Part shown: piece after piece, positions 44,796 to 53,182 of the stretch | How positions within the stretch are numbered: the stretch's first letter is position 1 | How the letters are laid out: every line of letters begins with the position of its first letter | Assembly: GCF_963666025.1 (NCBI RefSeq) | Contig: NZ_OY762552.1 | Location: 2,100,001-2,164,000, forward strand | Direction: 5' to 3' | DNA: 64,000 nucleotides | From: an uncultured Methanobacterium sp. | GTDB taxonomy: Archaea > Methanobacteriota > Methanobacteria > Methanobacteriales > Methanobacteriaceae | Made by a program: the position numbers and the translations under genes | The notes under the pieces: model-generated | What the model was told of the DNA's origin: nothing | Seen by the model: the letters and a program-made list of their open reading frames with translations, nothing else | Databases searched by the model: none

Positions 44796-45062
44796 TCCTG
44801 GAGGAGTTCATAATTAATATAACTGAACTTTTCCATTATTTATTTTATTAAAGCCATTTTAAAACTATTTTTTTATTTAATAAACTCTTCTTGAAACTAA
44901 TTTCTAGTTTTCAAAACCATTTTTTTATTTTAAATAACTAATTCTTTGAAAACTAATTTTTATTAATTAAAACCATTTTAACCTTCTATTTTATCAAAAA
45001 CCATTGTAATTTTTAGTAAATAAGTGTGTTGGAAGTTGGATAAATTTAGGAAGATGGAAGTT

Positions 45063-45662
45063 TTAGGAAGATGGAAGTCGGACTACACGAAGGCCTTTGA
45101 TCTTCACGCCTTCTTTTTTTAAGAGTTCTCTTTTCATTTCCACCCCTCCACCATAGTTACCCAGATTCAAATCAGATTTAACCACTCTATGGCAGGGTAT
45201 AACTAATGGAAACGGATTTCTAGCCATTGCACTTCCCACAGCCCTCCAAGCGCGATTTCCCATTGCCTCTGCAATTTCTTTATATGTTTTAACTTCTCCC
45301 TGGGGAATTTTAAAAACTAACTGCAATACCTCCAGATCAAAATTATTGGGAACTGGCCCTGGATGTTTATCTGATTTTTTAGTGGATAAATCCAGCATAT
45401 CTATGCCTAATTCGCTTTTCTGACCCTCATAAATCTTGATTATCTTTCGAACCACTGGTTGGTATTTTTCAGTTAATTCAAAGTCCTTGAACTCATTGGA
45501 AATCTGTTCATTAAGTTTTTCTCTACTGGGCTGTGGTAGAAAGATTTTTACTATCTTTTCATTTTCAGGGGAAACTCCCACAGCAAAAAATAGACCTTCT
45601 TCACTACAAATGGATATCATAATCTTTTCTGAATTTGAATTAGTGATATCTTCTTTTTCCAT
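45063..45662 (-). CDS. ogt: Methylated-DNA-protein cysteine methyltransferase
   Basis: This suicide repair enzyme removes alkyl groups from O6 of guanine in DNA. The active Cys157 lies in LVIPCHRVV. The preceding helix-turn-helix region (GEVKTYKEIAEAMGNRAWRAVGSAMARNP, two parts) binds the minor groove. The N-terminal 95 residues are a less conserved alpha/beta domain of the usual size. AGGTGGTATAG lies before the ATG. An exact 18-base tandem duplication occurs 52-87 bases upstream in the promoter region. Confidence 0.93.
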   Translation of the reverse strand: MEKEDITNSNSEKIMISICSEEGLFFAVGVSPENEKIVKIFLPQPSREKLNEQISNEFKDFELTEKYQPVVRKIIKIYEGQKSELGIDMLDLSTKKSDKHPGPVPNNFDLEVLQLVFKIPQGEVKTYKEIAEAMGNRAWRAVGSAMARNPFPLVIPCHRVVKSDLNLGNYGGGVEMKRELLKKEGVKIKGLRVVRLPSS

Positions 45663-45713
45663 CTATACCACCTAATGATTTTTATGTATGGATTCATGTA
45701 CTTGTAATGATTT

Positions 45714-45749
45714 CATTTATGTGATTTTAAACATTTATGTGATTTTAAA
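45714..45749. repeat. Exact 18-bp tandem duplication upstream of ogt
   Basis: CATTTATGTGATTTTAAA occurs at 45714-45731 and again, with no spacer, at 45732-45749. It lies 52-87 bases before the ogt start on the minus strand, that is, over or just upstream of the expected TATA position. The unit contains TTTAAAAT(C) on the minus strand, so the duplication may double a TATA-like core. Confidence 0.7.
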
Positions 45750-45919
45750 TAATATTGTTCGTTAAATTAAATTTTTTATAAATAGTAGAAAATAAAAATA
45801 GAACTCTTTCATAAATTAAACTAAAATAGAATAGGGTCTGTAATAATTAGTGTGATGGTCATTTATTCCTGTCATTTATCCACAAGATGAAATGACCGTT
45901 TGAATGTAGTTGAATTAAA

Positions 45920-46771
45920 TCATATGACCTTAAATACGGCATCGATTAATTTATTTGAGTTCGAAATAACGTCAGCGTTCCCAAGCCATTCTGGAATCTC
46001 GTAAACAAACACAGGAGTTCCAGTGGCCACTATGGGACGGTCAACAGCGTTAATAGATGATTGTTCAGGTTTCGCGTCATTGTTTCTTTTATAATAATTA
46101 AAACTTGGCAGAATTTTGTGGACAGATTCGCCTAAAGCAACTGATTTTGCATCCATGGTGGGAGTAGCAATGTAATAACCATTACCATAACCTTGCTTAT
46201 GGTTGTGGACTATTATCACCAGACTGTAATTTGATTTTTTAATATCCGGGATAACGTATTGGGCAACCAGACTTTCACCATTACTACGGCCAATGGTAAA
46301 ATCATCTGGATGATCAGTGACGTTTATTTGGTAGTTCACAATTTTTACATTGTGAGTGAGTGCATAAGCGTTTAGAACACCGGGTAAAACTTCTTTAGCT
46401 GATATTTCCCTGGGGTGCATTCCGGTAATTACTGCTATTGTCTTTTTAGAGGAATTAGAAGTAATATTAGAAGTTAAAACATCTTTAGTTACTATGCCTT
46501 TAGAATCTGAACCCAGTACTGTGGGAGATGCTCCAGAGAATCCATTGAAATTGGGCAAGATAAAAGCCACACATGCACCGGCAATTAACACCAGAATAAT
46601 TAGAACGAATAAAAGAGAATAACTTTTTTTACGTTTTGGTAAGGATTTTAAATCCAGATATTCTGAATAAATTAATTTTCCTCCGCACTGACATTTATCA
46701 AAGTCTTCTGGAGACTCATCCTCTTCTAACTGGTAATAGCCCCCACATTTCTGGCAAATCAAATAAGACAT
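45920..46771 (-). CDS. Zinc ribbon - membrane anchor - M14/AstE-like zinc peptidase fusion
   Basis: This 283-residue protein has an unusual domain order. A zinc ribbon (C6, C9, C27, C29) is followed by a single membrane helix (about 50-72) and a Ser/Thr-rich linker. An extracytoplasmic domain then carries the carboxypeptidase/succinylglutamate-desuccinylase metal signature H119-P-R-E122 with a downstream VHNHKQ. The predicted catalytic part is about 175 residues, shorter than full M14 enzymes. The open frame includes a TTG at 46780, but I prefer ATG 46771. Amide- or peptide-bond hydrolysis outside the cell, perhaps on pseudomurein, is a guess. No neighbour clarifies the substrate. Confidence 0.6.
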   Translation of the reverse strand: MSYLICQKCGGYYQLEEDESPEDFDKCQCGGKLIYSEYLDLKSLPKRKKSYSLLFVLIILVLIAGACVAFILPNFNGFSGASPTVLGSDSKGIVTKDVLTSNITSNSSKKTIAVITGMHPREISAKEVLPGVLNAYALTHNVKIVNYQINVTDHPDDFTIGRSNGESLVAQYVIPDIKKSNYSLVIIVHNHKQGYGNGYYIATPTMDAKSVALGESVHKILPSFNYYKRNNDAKPEQSSINAVDRPIVATGTPVFVYEIPEWLGNADVISNSNKLIDAVFKVI

Positions 46772-46936
46772 GATAATCAATAAGGATAGAACTTTAATTT
46801 ATGCTTTTTCATGCTTCGTTATTTCATGTGTTCTGGACATGGAGATAAAGACCCCCAACCATAAATTATTTGTTAAGAGAACGGAACATTTAAGAATTTA
46901 CAGTGCAGAAAAAAATAATATTTTAAAAAAGTGTAT

Positions 46937-48286
46937 TTAACCGTAAATATAGAAACTATCCACCATAATTTCTACATCTTCACTTGCATCCTGGAAAGCA
47001 ACTGGATCTCCTACAAACCACAGATAATACAGTAAATTATTCTTTTTAAAGGAAACAATTAGGATGCTGGTGGGGGTTACCTCGTGGTTTTCTCCATAAA
47101 TCTCGTAGATTTCCATCCCATACTTTTCAAAACCCCTTTCATCAACTACTTCACTACCCTGAATACGGAAAACGTCTTTGAGCATCTCTGCAAACTCCTG
47201 TGATGATATTTCCGCTACATCTGTATTTCGGTTAAGGGATAGAGTTATGGAATTGTTGGCATAGAGGCCACGGAGCACTTTCTTGGCATCAGAGGTGTTG
47301 ATCATTTCCCAGTGCTCAGAATAGTCCAGAGACACCTCTCCATTATCATAATTCAAAATACGAACTTCTTTCTTTGGTTTAAGAATTTTTTGGATGGATA
47401 TGTCTGCTTTATCTCTCACGTATTTATATTCATCTTTTTGAGCATTTTTTAGGGCTTCAAGTCCCTGCTCATCTCCAATTCTTCCCAGGGCTTCGGCAGC
47501 TTTACCCCTCACGTGACGGTTTTTATCAGTTGTTCTGCCAACTAAAAGACTAATTAAAGCATGGAGAGCATCCGCACCGCCTATTTTACCTAAAACTTCG
47601 GCTGATTTGGACCTTACTCTCCAGTTTTTGTTTTTAAGAGTTTTAATGAGTGGTGGTACTGCACTTTCACCCAGTTTTCCCAGGGCCAGCATGGCCTTCC
47701 ACCGCACATCTGCATCCTCGTCATCCATTGCTTCCAGGAGAACTGGAATAGCCCGTTTATCTTGCATTTTTCCTAAGGATACTGCGGCGTATTTACGCAC
47801 GTGCCAATCATTATCTTCCAGGGCTTTGATGAGGTAAGGCACGGCACGATCATCACCAATCATTCCCAGAGCATTGGCTGCGGTTCTTCTCACACCCCAG
47901 TTTTTATCTTCCAGGGCAGTGATTAATGCATCCACTGCCTCTTGGTCACCTAATTCTCCCAGAGCCCATGTTGCTTTTAACCGAACTTCCTCGTCAGGAT
48001 CATCTTTCATGGAATCAATCAGAGCGGGAATAGCCCTAGTATCCCCTATCTTTCCCAGAGCTTCTGCTGAATTTTCCCTAACTGAACTGAGGATAATGTA
48101 ATCCGAGTGCCAGCTCTTGTAACGTAAAGCTTCTATGAGGGCAGGCACTGCCCTTTCATCCCCTACTTTCTTTAAAGCACGGGCTGCTTCTTTCCTGGTG
48201 AGATAATCCTGGTCTTTAAGGGCTCTTATCAAACCCTCCACATCTTGTTCTTCTTCCAGGTATTCAACATTCACATCAGAATCCAT
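46937..48286 (-). CDS. HEAT-repeat protein with C-terminal PsbP/Mog1-like domain
   Basis: The first 300 residues comprise about nine HEAT-type (PBS-lyase-like) repeats of 31 residues. Each repeat is close to D-x-R-A-V-P-x-L-I-x-A-L followed by V-R-x-x-A-A-x-A-L-G-x-I-G. Repeats of this kind build a curved protein-binding scaffold. The last 140 residues (SLDYSEHWEMINTSD onwards, ending in VEIMVDSFYIYG) form a different alpha/beta domain that resembles PsbP-like proteins in pattern. There is no signal peptide, so it is cytoplasmic. GGAG precedes the ATG. Function is unknown; a scaffold role is inferred. Confidence 0.8.
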   Translation of the reverse strand: MDSDVNVEYLEEEQDVEGLIRALKDQDYLTRKEAARALKKVGDERAVPALIEALRYKSWHSDYIILSSVRENSAEALGKIGDTRAIPALIDSMKDDPDEEVRLKATWALGELGDQEAVDALITALEDKNWGVRRTAANALGMIGDDRAVPYLIKALEDNDWHVRKYAAVSLGKMQDKRAIPVLLEAMDDEDADVRWKAMLALGKLGESAVPPLIKTLKNKNWRVRSKSAEVLGKIGGADALHALISLLVGRTTDKNRHVRGKAAEALGRIGDEQGLEALKNAQKDEYKYVRDKADISIQKILKPKKEVRILNYDNGEVSLDYSEHWEMINTSDAKKVLRGLYANNSITLSLNRNTDVAEISSQEFAEMLKDVFRIQGSEVVDERGFEKYGMEIYEIYGENHEVTPTSILIVSFKKNNLLYYLWFVGDPVAFQDASEDVEIMVDSFYIYG

Positions 48287-48364
48287 AGCACTCTCCGGGA
48301 ACTGGAATATGATATCATTATAATTTTATTGGCTGAAGTGGAAGTTATAATTATGCTAAGTTAC

Positions 48365-49522
48365 CTATAGTATGTCCTTTAAAAGTTTTAAAAATTGGGG
48401 GTAGTCACGTACAAAACCAAGCACCGACATTTTGGAGATTGATTCCAGGTCCTGTTCTTTAAGGAATTTTGCCAGAATATTCATTTCTTCATCAGTCAGT
48501 TTATCCATTATTTTACGATACTTGAGGGATTGTTTTAGATCGCCACCAACTTCTTTTTTCCAGCGTTTTTCATAGTTTTTCAAAAAATTTCCAGAAGTGT
48601 TTTCATTTTCAATGGCTTCTGCTGCCACTTCACCGGCAATACGGGCGCAGTGTGCAGTAACATGAATCCCTCCGCCAGTAAATGGTTCAACCTGTCCAGC
48701 AGCATCTCCCACTACCATTAGACCATCTGCATAAGTTCGCTGCACCGGCCCCTGAACTGGAACTCCGCCCATGTTAAGTTCAACTGGAGTAGCATCCATG
48801 GTTGATGTAAATTTTTTAAGGAAACTGTATGCAGTTTTGGTATCACTCCTGATGCCCACGCCCACATTGGCGATGCCATCCCCCTTGGGAAATATCCACA
48901 CGTATCCGCCTGGAGCTATTTTTTGACCAAAATAAAATTGAAGATACTGGGGATCACACTCCACGCCCACCATCTCGTACTGTGCACATGAACAAAGACT
49001 CTGGGGGGTCTGATGAGTTTTAAGTCCTGCCATTTTGGCTAGCCTGGATTCTATTCCGTCGGCAGCAATTACCAGGTCTGCTTCAATCTCAATGGTACTG
49101 CCCATATGCTTGGCAACCACTCCACAAATCTTCCCATTTCTGTGGATGAGATCTTTGGCAGTGGTTTTTACCATGATATCCGTCCCTGCTTTGGCTGATT
49201 CTATGGCAAGCTGTTTATCGAATAATTTCCTCTCTAAAATGAATCCTTCTGCATATCCCCCTTCTAGATGGCCATGTGTACCATCAGGAGCGTATACATC
49301 AGCTCCTTTAATTTCATTACAGACGTACTTGGAGGAAGGTTCCATTTCCAGGGTTTTAAACGTGCTGGAACTTGTGGCCTCTGCACACTGCACCGGAGTT
49401 CCTATTTCCTGATTTTTTTCAATCATTAGCACATCTAAACCATTTTTAGATGCAAATAATGATGCAGTAGAACCTCCAATACGTCCGCCTACAACCACCA
49501 CGTCATAATTAAGTTTAGTCAT
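48365..49522 (-). CDS. Geranylgeranyl reductase family FAD oxidoreductase
   Basis: These enzymes saturate the isoprenoid chains of archaeal lipids (or of a quinone-like or polyprenol carrier). The 385 residues open with the FAD-binding loop DVVVVGGRIGGSTAS, and IEKN is the ribose end. The substrate region APGGYVWIFPKG matches the family's YxWxFP signature, and VVGDAAGQVEPFTGGGI binds the flavin pyrophosphate. The gene overlaps a small ferredoxin gene by eight bases, which supplies an obvious electron donor. Digeranylgeranylglycerophospholipid reductase is the likeliest role, but several paralogs usually exist in methanogens. Confidence 0.85.
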   Translation of the reverse strand: MTKLNYDVVVVGGRIGGSTASLFASKNGLDVLMIEKNQEIGTPVQCAEATSSSTFKTLEMEPSSKYVCNEIKGADVYAPDGTHGHLEGGYAEGFILERKLFDKQLAIESAKAGTDIMVKTTAKDLIHRNGKICGVVAKHMGSTIEIEADLVIAADGIESRLAKMAGLKTHQTPQSLCSCAQYEMVGVECDPQYLQFYFGQKIAPGGYVWIFPKGDGIANVGVGIRSDTKTAYSFLKKFTSTMDATPVELNMGGVPVQGPVQRTYADGLMVVGDAAGQVEPFTGGGIHVTAHCARIAGEVAAEAIENENTSGNFLKNYEKRWKKEVGGDLKQSLKYRKIMDKLTDEEMNILAKFLKEQDLESISKMSVLGFVRDYPQFLKLLKDIL

Positions 49523-49694
49523 CGTTAATGGCCCCCATTGGACAAACTACCCTGCATAAATTGCAGTTTTCACAACCAGGATGGGTGATGATCTCCATTC
49601 CTGAAAGTTCCAGAATATTCTGGGGGCAAACTGCTGCACATGCTCCGCAATATCCACATTGTTCAGTAGAAATTATCATCTGGTAAACTTCCAT
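49515..49694 (-). CDS. Small 2[4Fe-4S] ferredoxin, 59 residues
   Basis: This short gene lies just upstream of, and overlaps by eight bases, the geranylgeranyl reductase gene. Its product has two classical Cys motifs, CGYCGACAAVCPQNIL and CENCNLCRVVCPMGAI, for two [4Fe-4S] clusters. The start is ATG at 49694. Reduction of geranylgeranyl chains in methanogens needs a low-potential donor, and ferredoxin has been shown to serve in relatives. The tight overlap suggests a dedicated partner. There is no signal peptide or membrane helix. Confidence 0.88.
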   Translation of the reverse strand: MEVYQMIISTEQCGYCGACAAVCPQNILELSGMEIITHPGCENCNLCRVVCPMGAINDD

Positions 49695-49948
49695 TAAGCA
49701 CGTGATAAAACTTATTTTTTATCATTTAATAGTATAATGCGGGGTTTATTTATAAAACTTATCTTTTATTATATATCCTCCATTAAAGTTGTTAAATACT
49801 ATTTTTAAAGCACGAATTATCCTATTTTTCATTAAGTTGTTTTCTAGATCCTTATTTTATGCCATTTAACAGTTTTTATAATAATTGGTGATTAATTTTA
49901 TGGTTATTTTTCTTAACAGATGTCTGGTTAAGGGGGCAGTGACCGTTA

Positions 49949-49961
49949 ACTTAATATATGA
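49949..49961 (+). promoter_or_regulatory. TATA box of tRNA-Leu
   Basis: ACTTAATATATGA lies about 25-35 bases before the tRNA-Leu 5' end, the right distance for a tRNA gene start. The upstream 250 bases back to the ferredoxin gene are A/T-rich without an ORF that I would accept. Confidence 0.5.
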
Positions 49962-49972
49962 CATTCACCCAC

Positions 49973-50070
<98 letters not shown>

Positions 50071-50130
50071 CAATCGCACTTTCTATCATTAATTGCTAAA
50101 ATTTAAAAAAGTTCAAATAACAGAAAAAGA

Positions 50131-50141
50131 GTTTAAATACT
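50131..50141 (+). promoter_or_regulatory. TATA box of tRNA-Thr
   Basis: GTTTAAATACT lies 25-35 bases before the tRNA-Thr 5' end, consistent with a separate archaeal promoter for this tRNA. It sits in the 100-base gap between the two tRNA genes. Confidence 0.5.
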
Positions 50142-50164
50142 AAAACAGTCTAACTATAAATATC

Positions 50165-50243
<79 letters not shown>

Positions 50244-50477
50244 AATTTTATTTTTAAATTATTTTAATATCTTTAACGGTGTTTAAAGTTTTTATCACTA
50301 CTTATTGAGCTATTACTCGTTTAATATTAAAACATTTGCTAGTTTAATATTGGACCATTATTAGTATTCAGTAAACTATATATCCCGTGTATTGAAACCA
50401 AATTCATTGTAATTAATCTTTTACTGTAATATCCATAACAATTTGAACTCCCTTTAAATTAGGTAGCTGGTGATTAG

Positions 50478-51284
50478 ATGAGAGAAAGAATAATTCAAAT
50501 TTCAGATGTTCATTTTGGAGAGAAGAACTTCTCCCATGAACTTAAAAATAATCTTCTAGAACAAATGGTGAATGAAAATCCAGATCTGGTAATTGTTTCT
50601 GGTGATCTCACCACCAATGGATACCCTCATGAGTATGAGGAAGCTGCGGCTTTTGTTGATGAGCTTAGATCCATAACCAAGACCTACGTGATTCCAGGTA
50701 ACCACGATGCCCGTAATGTGGGCCTTCTGCACTATGAAAGCATGATCGGAAACCGGAAGTTCGTTCACATAGACAAAGACGGTGAATACGCTGTAATTGG
50801 TTTGGATTCATCTGAACCTGATATTAACGATGGTCAGATTGGAATTGACCAGATGGAATGGTTGAAAACTCAGCTGGAAAAAATCCCCGAGCATATGGGT
50901 AAAATTGTAACCTTCCACCATCATCTGATGCCCATACCTCAAACTGGAAGGGAAAGAAACATTTTACTCGATTCTGGTGATTTAATGAGGTTATTAACTG
51001 ATAATGGTGTTGATCTAGTTCTAAACGGCCATAAACATGTTCCGAATGTATGGATGGTTGAGAAGATGGTCACACTTAACTCTGGAACCGTCACCACCCG
51101 TAAACTAAGGGGTCAAACCAGGCCCTGCTACAACCAGCTCTCCTTTGAAGATGAAGATTTCTATGTAAACTTGGTGGACACCGAAACCGGTAAGAAGAAA
51201 CAGCTGGCTTACTACTCGGTTAAAGTTGAAAATGATGAGTACGTGGTCTGTTCTACCCGTCACAATTCTATGGGGACATTTTAA
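50478..51284 (+). CDS. Calcineurin-like metallophosphoesterase (tandem copy 1)
   Basis: The 268-residue protein has all metallophosphoesterase motifs: D10-x-H12 in ISDVHFG, GDLT in VSGDLTTNGY, GNHDAR, HHH in TFHHHLMPIP, and NGHKHVPN. These bind two metal ions that cleave phosphate esters. The family includes cyclic-nucleotide phosphodiesterases (CpdA/Icc type), nucleases and protein phosphatases, and the substrate cannot be read. GGTGATTAG precedes the ATG. The next gene is a close paralog of the same length on the same strand. Confidence 0.9.
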   Translation: MRERIIQISDVHFGEKNFSHELKNNLLEQMVNENPDLVIVSGDLTTNGYPHEYEEAAAFVDELRSITKTYVIPGNHDARNVGLLHYESMIGNRKFVHIDKDGEYAVIGLDSSEPDINDGQIGIDQMEWLKTQLEKIPEHMGKIVTFHHHLMPIPQTGRERNILLDSGDLMRLLTDNGVDLVLNGHKHVPNVWMVEKMVTLNSGTVTTRKLRGQTRPCYNQLSFEDEDFYVNLVDTETGKKKQLAYYSVKVENDEYVVCSTRHNSMGTF

Positions 51285-51441
51285 ACTTTAACTGGTTTAA
51301 ATTCCCATTAGGGCATTTTAATTCTATGATGGCATTTTAAACAGTTATAAGGCGAATGATTAAAAAAATTAACTAACAAAGTTAAATTCTAACCAGTTAG
51401 ATTTATTTTATCAAATCCAGTTAATAATCCGGTGATTTTTA

Positions 51442-52248
51442 ATGGGGAAAAAAGTAATTCAAATATCTGATGTGCATTTTGGGGATACCACCTTCTCTTT
51501 GGAACTTAAATCCAACCTCCGGGCTCAGTTAGAGGATGAAAATCCTGATCTTTTAATATTTGCCGGGGATCTCACTGCCAGTGGTTATGCTCATGAATAT
51601 GAACAGGCCCTGGAATTTGTAGATGAACTAAAATCCATCACCAAAACCCACATAGTTCCAGGAAACCATGATGCCCGTAACGTGGGTCTGGTTCATTTTG
51701 AAAACATGATCAGTGAGCGTAAATTCGTTCACACGGATAAAAGCTCCAACTTCACCATCATTGGACTTGACTCCTCTGAAGCTGATGTCAGTCACGGGCA
51801 GATTGGACGCGACCAGATGGACTGGTTGAAAGAGGAGTTGGGTAAAATACCAGAGGACCGGGCTAAAGTAGTCACCTTCCACCACCACATTATACCTATC
51901 CCCCAGACCGGGAGAGAAAGAAATATCTTGCTGGATTCAGGAGATTTAATGCATATTTTAACTGAAAATGGGGTTGATTTTGTTTTAAACGGGCATAAAC
52001 ATGTCCCCAACGTGTGGATGCTCAACAATATGGTGGTTTTAAACTCTGGAACTGCAACTACCGGTAAACTGCGTGGAAATGGTTATGCCAGTTATAATCA
52101 ACTGGAAATCAAGGAGGGGGAAGTATTGGTTAACCTGGTGAAGACTGAAAATGGGAGTAAAAGGGAGATAGCGCATTATTCCGTGGGATTAATGGATGAA
52201 TCTATGGTGATCCATTCATATATCCATAAATCCATACATAGTGTATAA
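51442..52248 (+). CDS. Calcineurin-like metallophosphoesterase (tandem copy 2)
   Basis: This 268-residue paralog of the preceding gene is about 60 per cent identical by eye and keeps every metal-binding motif (ISDVHFG, FAGDLTASGY, PGNHDARNVG, TFHHHIIPIPQTG, LNGHKHVPN). The closely matching length and separate RBS (GGTGATTTTTA) point to a tandem duplication followed by divergence. The copies differ most in the last 40 residues, which may set substrate choice or dimer contacts. The 157-base gap between them could hold a second promoter. Confidence 0.9.
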   Translation: MGKKVIQISDVHFGDTTFSLELKSNLRAQLEDENPDLLIFAGDLTASGYAHEYEQALEFVDELKSITKTHIVPGNHDARNVGLVHFENMISERKFVHTDKSSNFTIIGLDSSEADVSHGQIGRDQMDWLKEELGKIPEDRAKVVTFHHHIIPIPQTGRERNILLDSGDLMHILTENGVDFVLNGHKHVPNVWMLNNMVVLNSGTATTGKLRGNGYASYNQLEIKEGEVLVNLVKTENGSKREIAHYSVGLMDESMVIHSYIHKSIHSV

Positions 52249-52404
52249 ATAATATCCAAATATAAAATTCAATATTCAAAGAATTATTTTAAACTTAACT
52301 AAATTATGAAGAAATCTTAAATTAATAAAGAAATTCTTTTTAGCATGAAAATCAGATATATCCATGAAGATATTATTTTATTAGATGAATGAGTTAGGGA
52401 TAGA

Positions 52405-53043
52405 ATGTCAAAAACGTTAGATATAATAATGGCGGGGGTTATCTCCGGGATCGTTGCTTTCACCACATCTCAACTGGGAGTAACTGGAACCATAATTGGT
52501 GCAGTAATGGCATCCATGTTATACCAGTTTATGAGCCACTTTTTCAAGGACCCCCTGCAAAATGTTAACACTTTAAAAACCCCAAAACGTGTAGAAAGCC
52601 AGATAGTTTATGCATTTCCTTTAATCATAATCCTGGCTATAGAAATAATTTACCTGCTATCTTCATTTTACCTTGGGCCTCGTGAGATTTTCCAATCAAT
52701 GCAAACAGCCACTGACTGGAACCTTTTCAGAACCATTGGTGTTGGTCTCATAATTATGGGAGTTTATCCCCTCCTTGAACCGGACCGTATACCACCAATT
52801 TATGGTTTAGCAGTACTGGGAGTGGGAGTGGTGAAATTAATGGCCGGATTTGTGGATTATAACTCACCTCTTGTCGCGCTATATTCCCCAATATTCCAAC
52901 AATTCAATGTATTGATTTCCATAGTACTCATAGCAGTGCTTTTATATGTGATAGTATCCATTATTCAGGACTCAGTGACTATTATACGTAAAGAAGATCA
53001 AAGTAAAAATAGAGAAGTTGAGTTAAAGGAAATTAAGCTATAG
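52405..53043 (+). CDS. Unknown membrane protein (about five helices)
   Basis: I do not recognise this 212-residue protein. It opens with a glycine-rich helix pair (IIMAGVISGIVAFTTSQLGVTGTIIGAVMAS). It then has a short polar loop with PLQNVNTLKTPKRVES, and further helices near 67-90, 108-125, 130-150 and 168-192. It ends in a charged tail. Neither a transporter motif nor an enzyme motif is visible. TTAGGGATAG lies before the ATG. It sits 137 bases before the HTH-PhoU gene on the same strand, so a link with phosphate is possible but unproven. Confidence 0.5.
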   Translation: MSKTLDIIMAGVISGIVAFTTSQLGVTGTIIGAVMASMLYQFMSHFFKDPLQNVNTLKTPKRVESQIVYAFPLIIILAIEIIYLLSSFYLGPREIFQSMQTATDWNLFRTIGVGLIIMGVYPLLEPDRIPPIYGLAVLGVGVVKLMAGFVDYNSPLVALYSPIFQQFNVLISIVLIAVLLYVIVSIIQDSVTIIRKEDQSKNREVELKEIKL

Positions 53044-53064
53044 GAAATTAAAGTAAAACTAAAG

Positions 53065-53142
53065 AAGTTGGGTTATAGGAATTAAATAGAGAAGTAATGT
53101 TATTGGGAATTAAATAAAAAAGTTGGGTTATAGGGAATTAAA
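53065..53142. repeat. Imperfect direct repeat of about 22 bp between two genes
   Basis: AAGTTGGGTTATAGGAATTAAA (22 bases, split: 53065-53074 and 53075-53086) recurs with one added G at 53120-53142. Partial copies (TTATTGGGAATTAAATA, TAGGAAATTAAAGTA) lie around and between them. They sit just after the unknown membrane gene, and the first partial copy overlaps its last codons. This looks like local duplication; no gene or strong hairpin is seen. Confidence 0.55.
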
Positions 53143-53182
53143 GTAATAGAGAAGGTTGATCTAACTTAATGCACCATCAGTG

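Noticed and set aside
53065..53142. Repeats after the membrane gene as an insertion-sequence end
   Set aside because: There is no transposase, no inverted orientation and no target duplication; local duplication is simpler.
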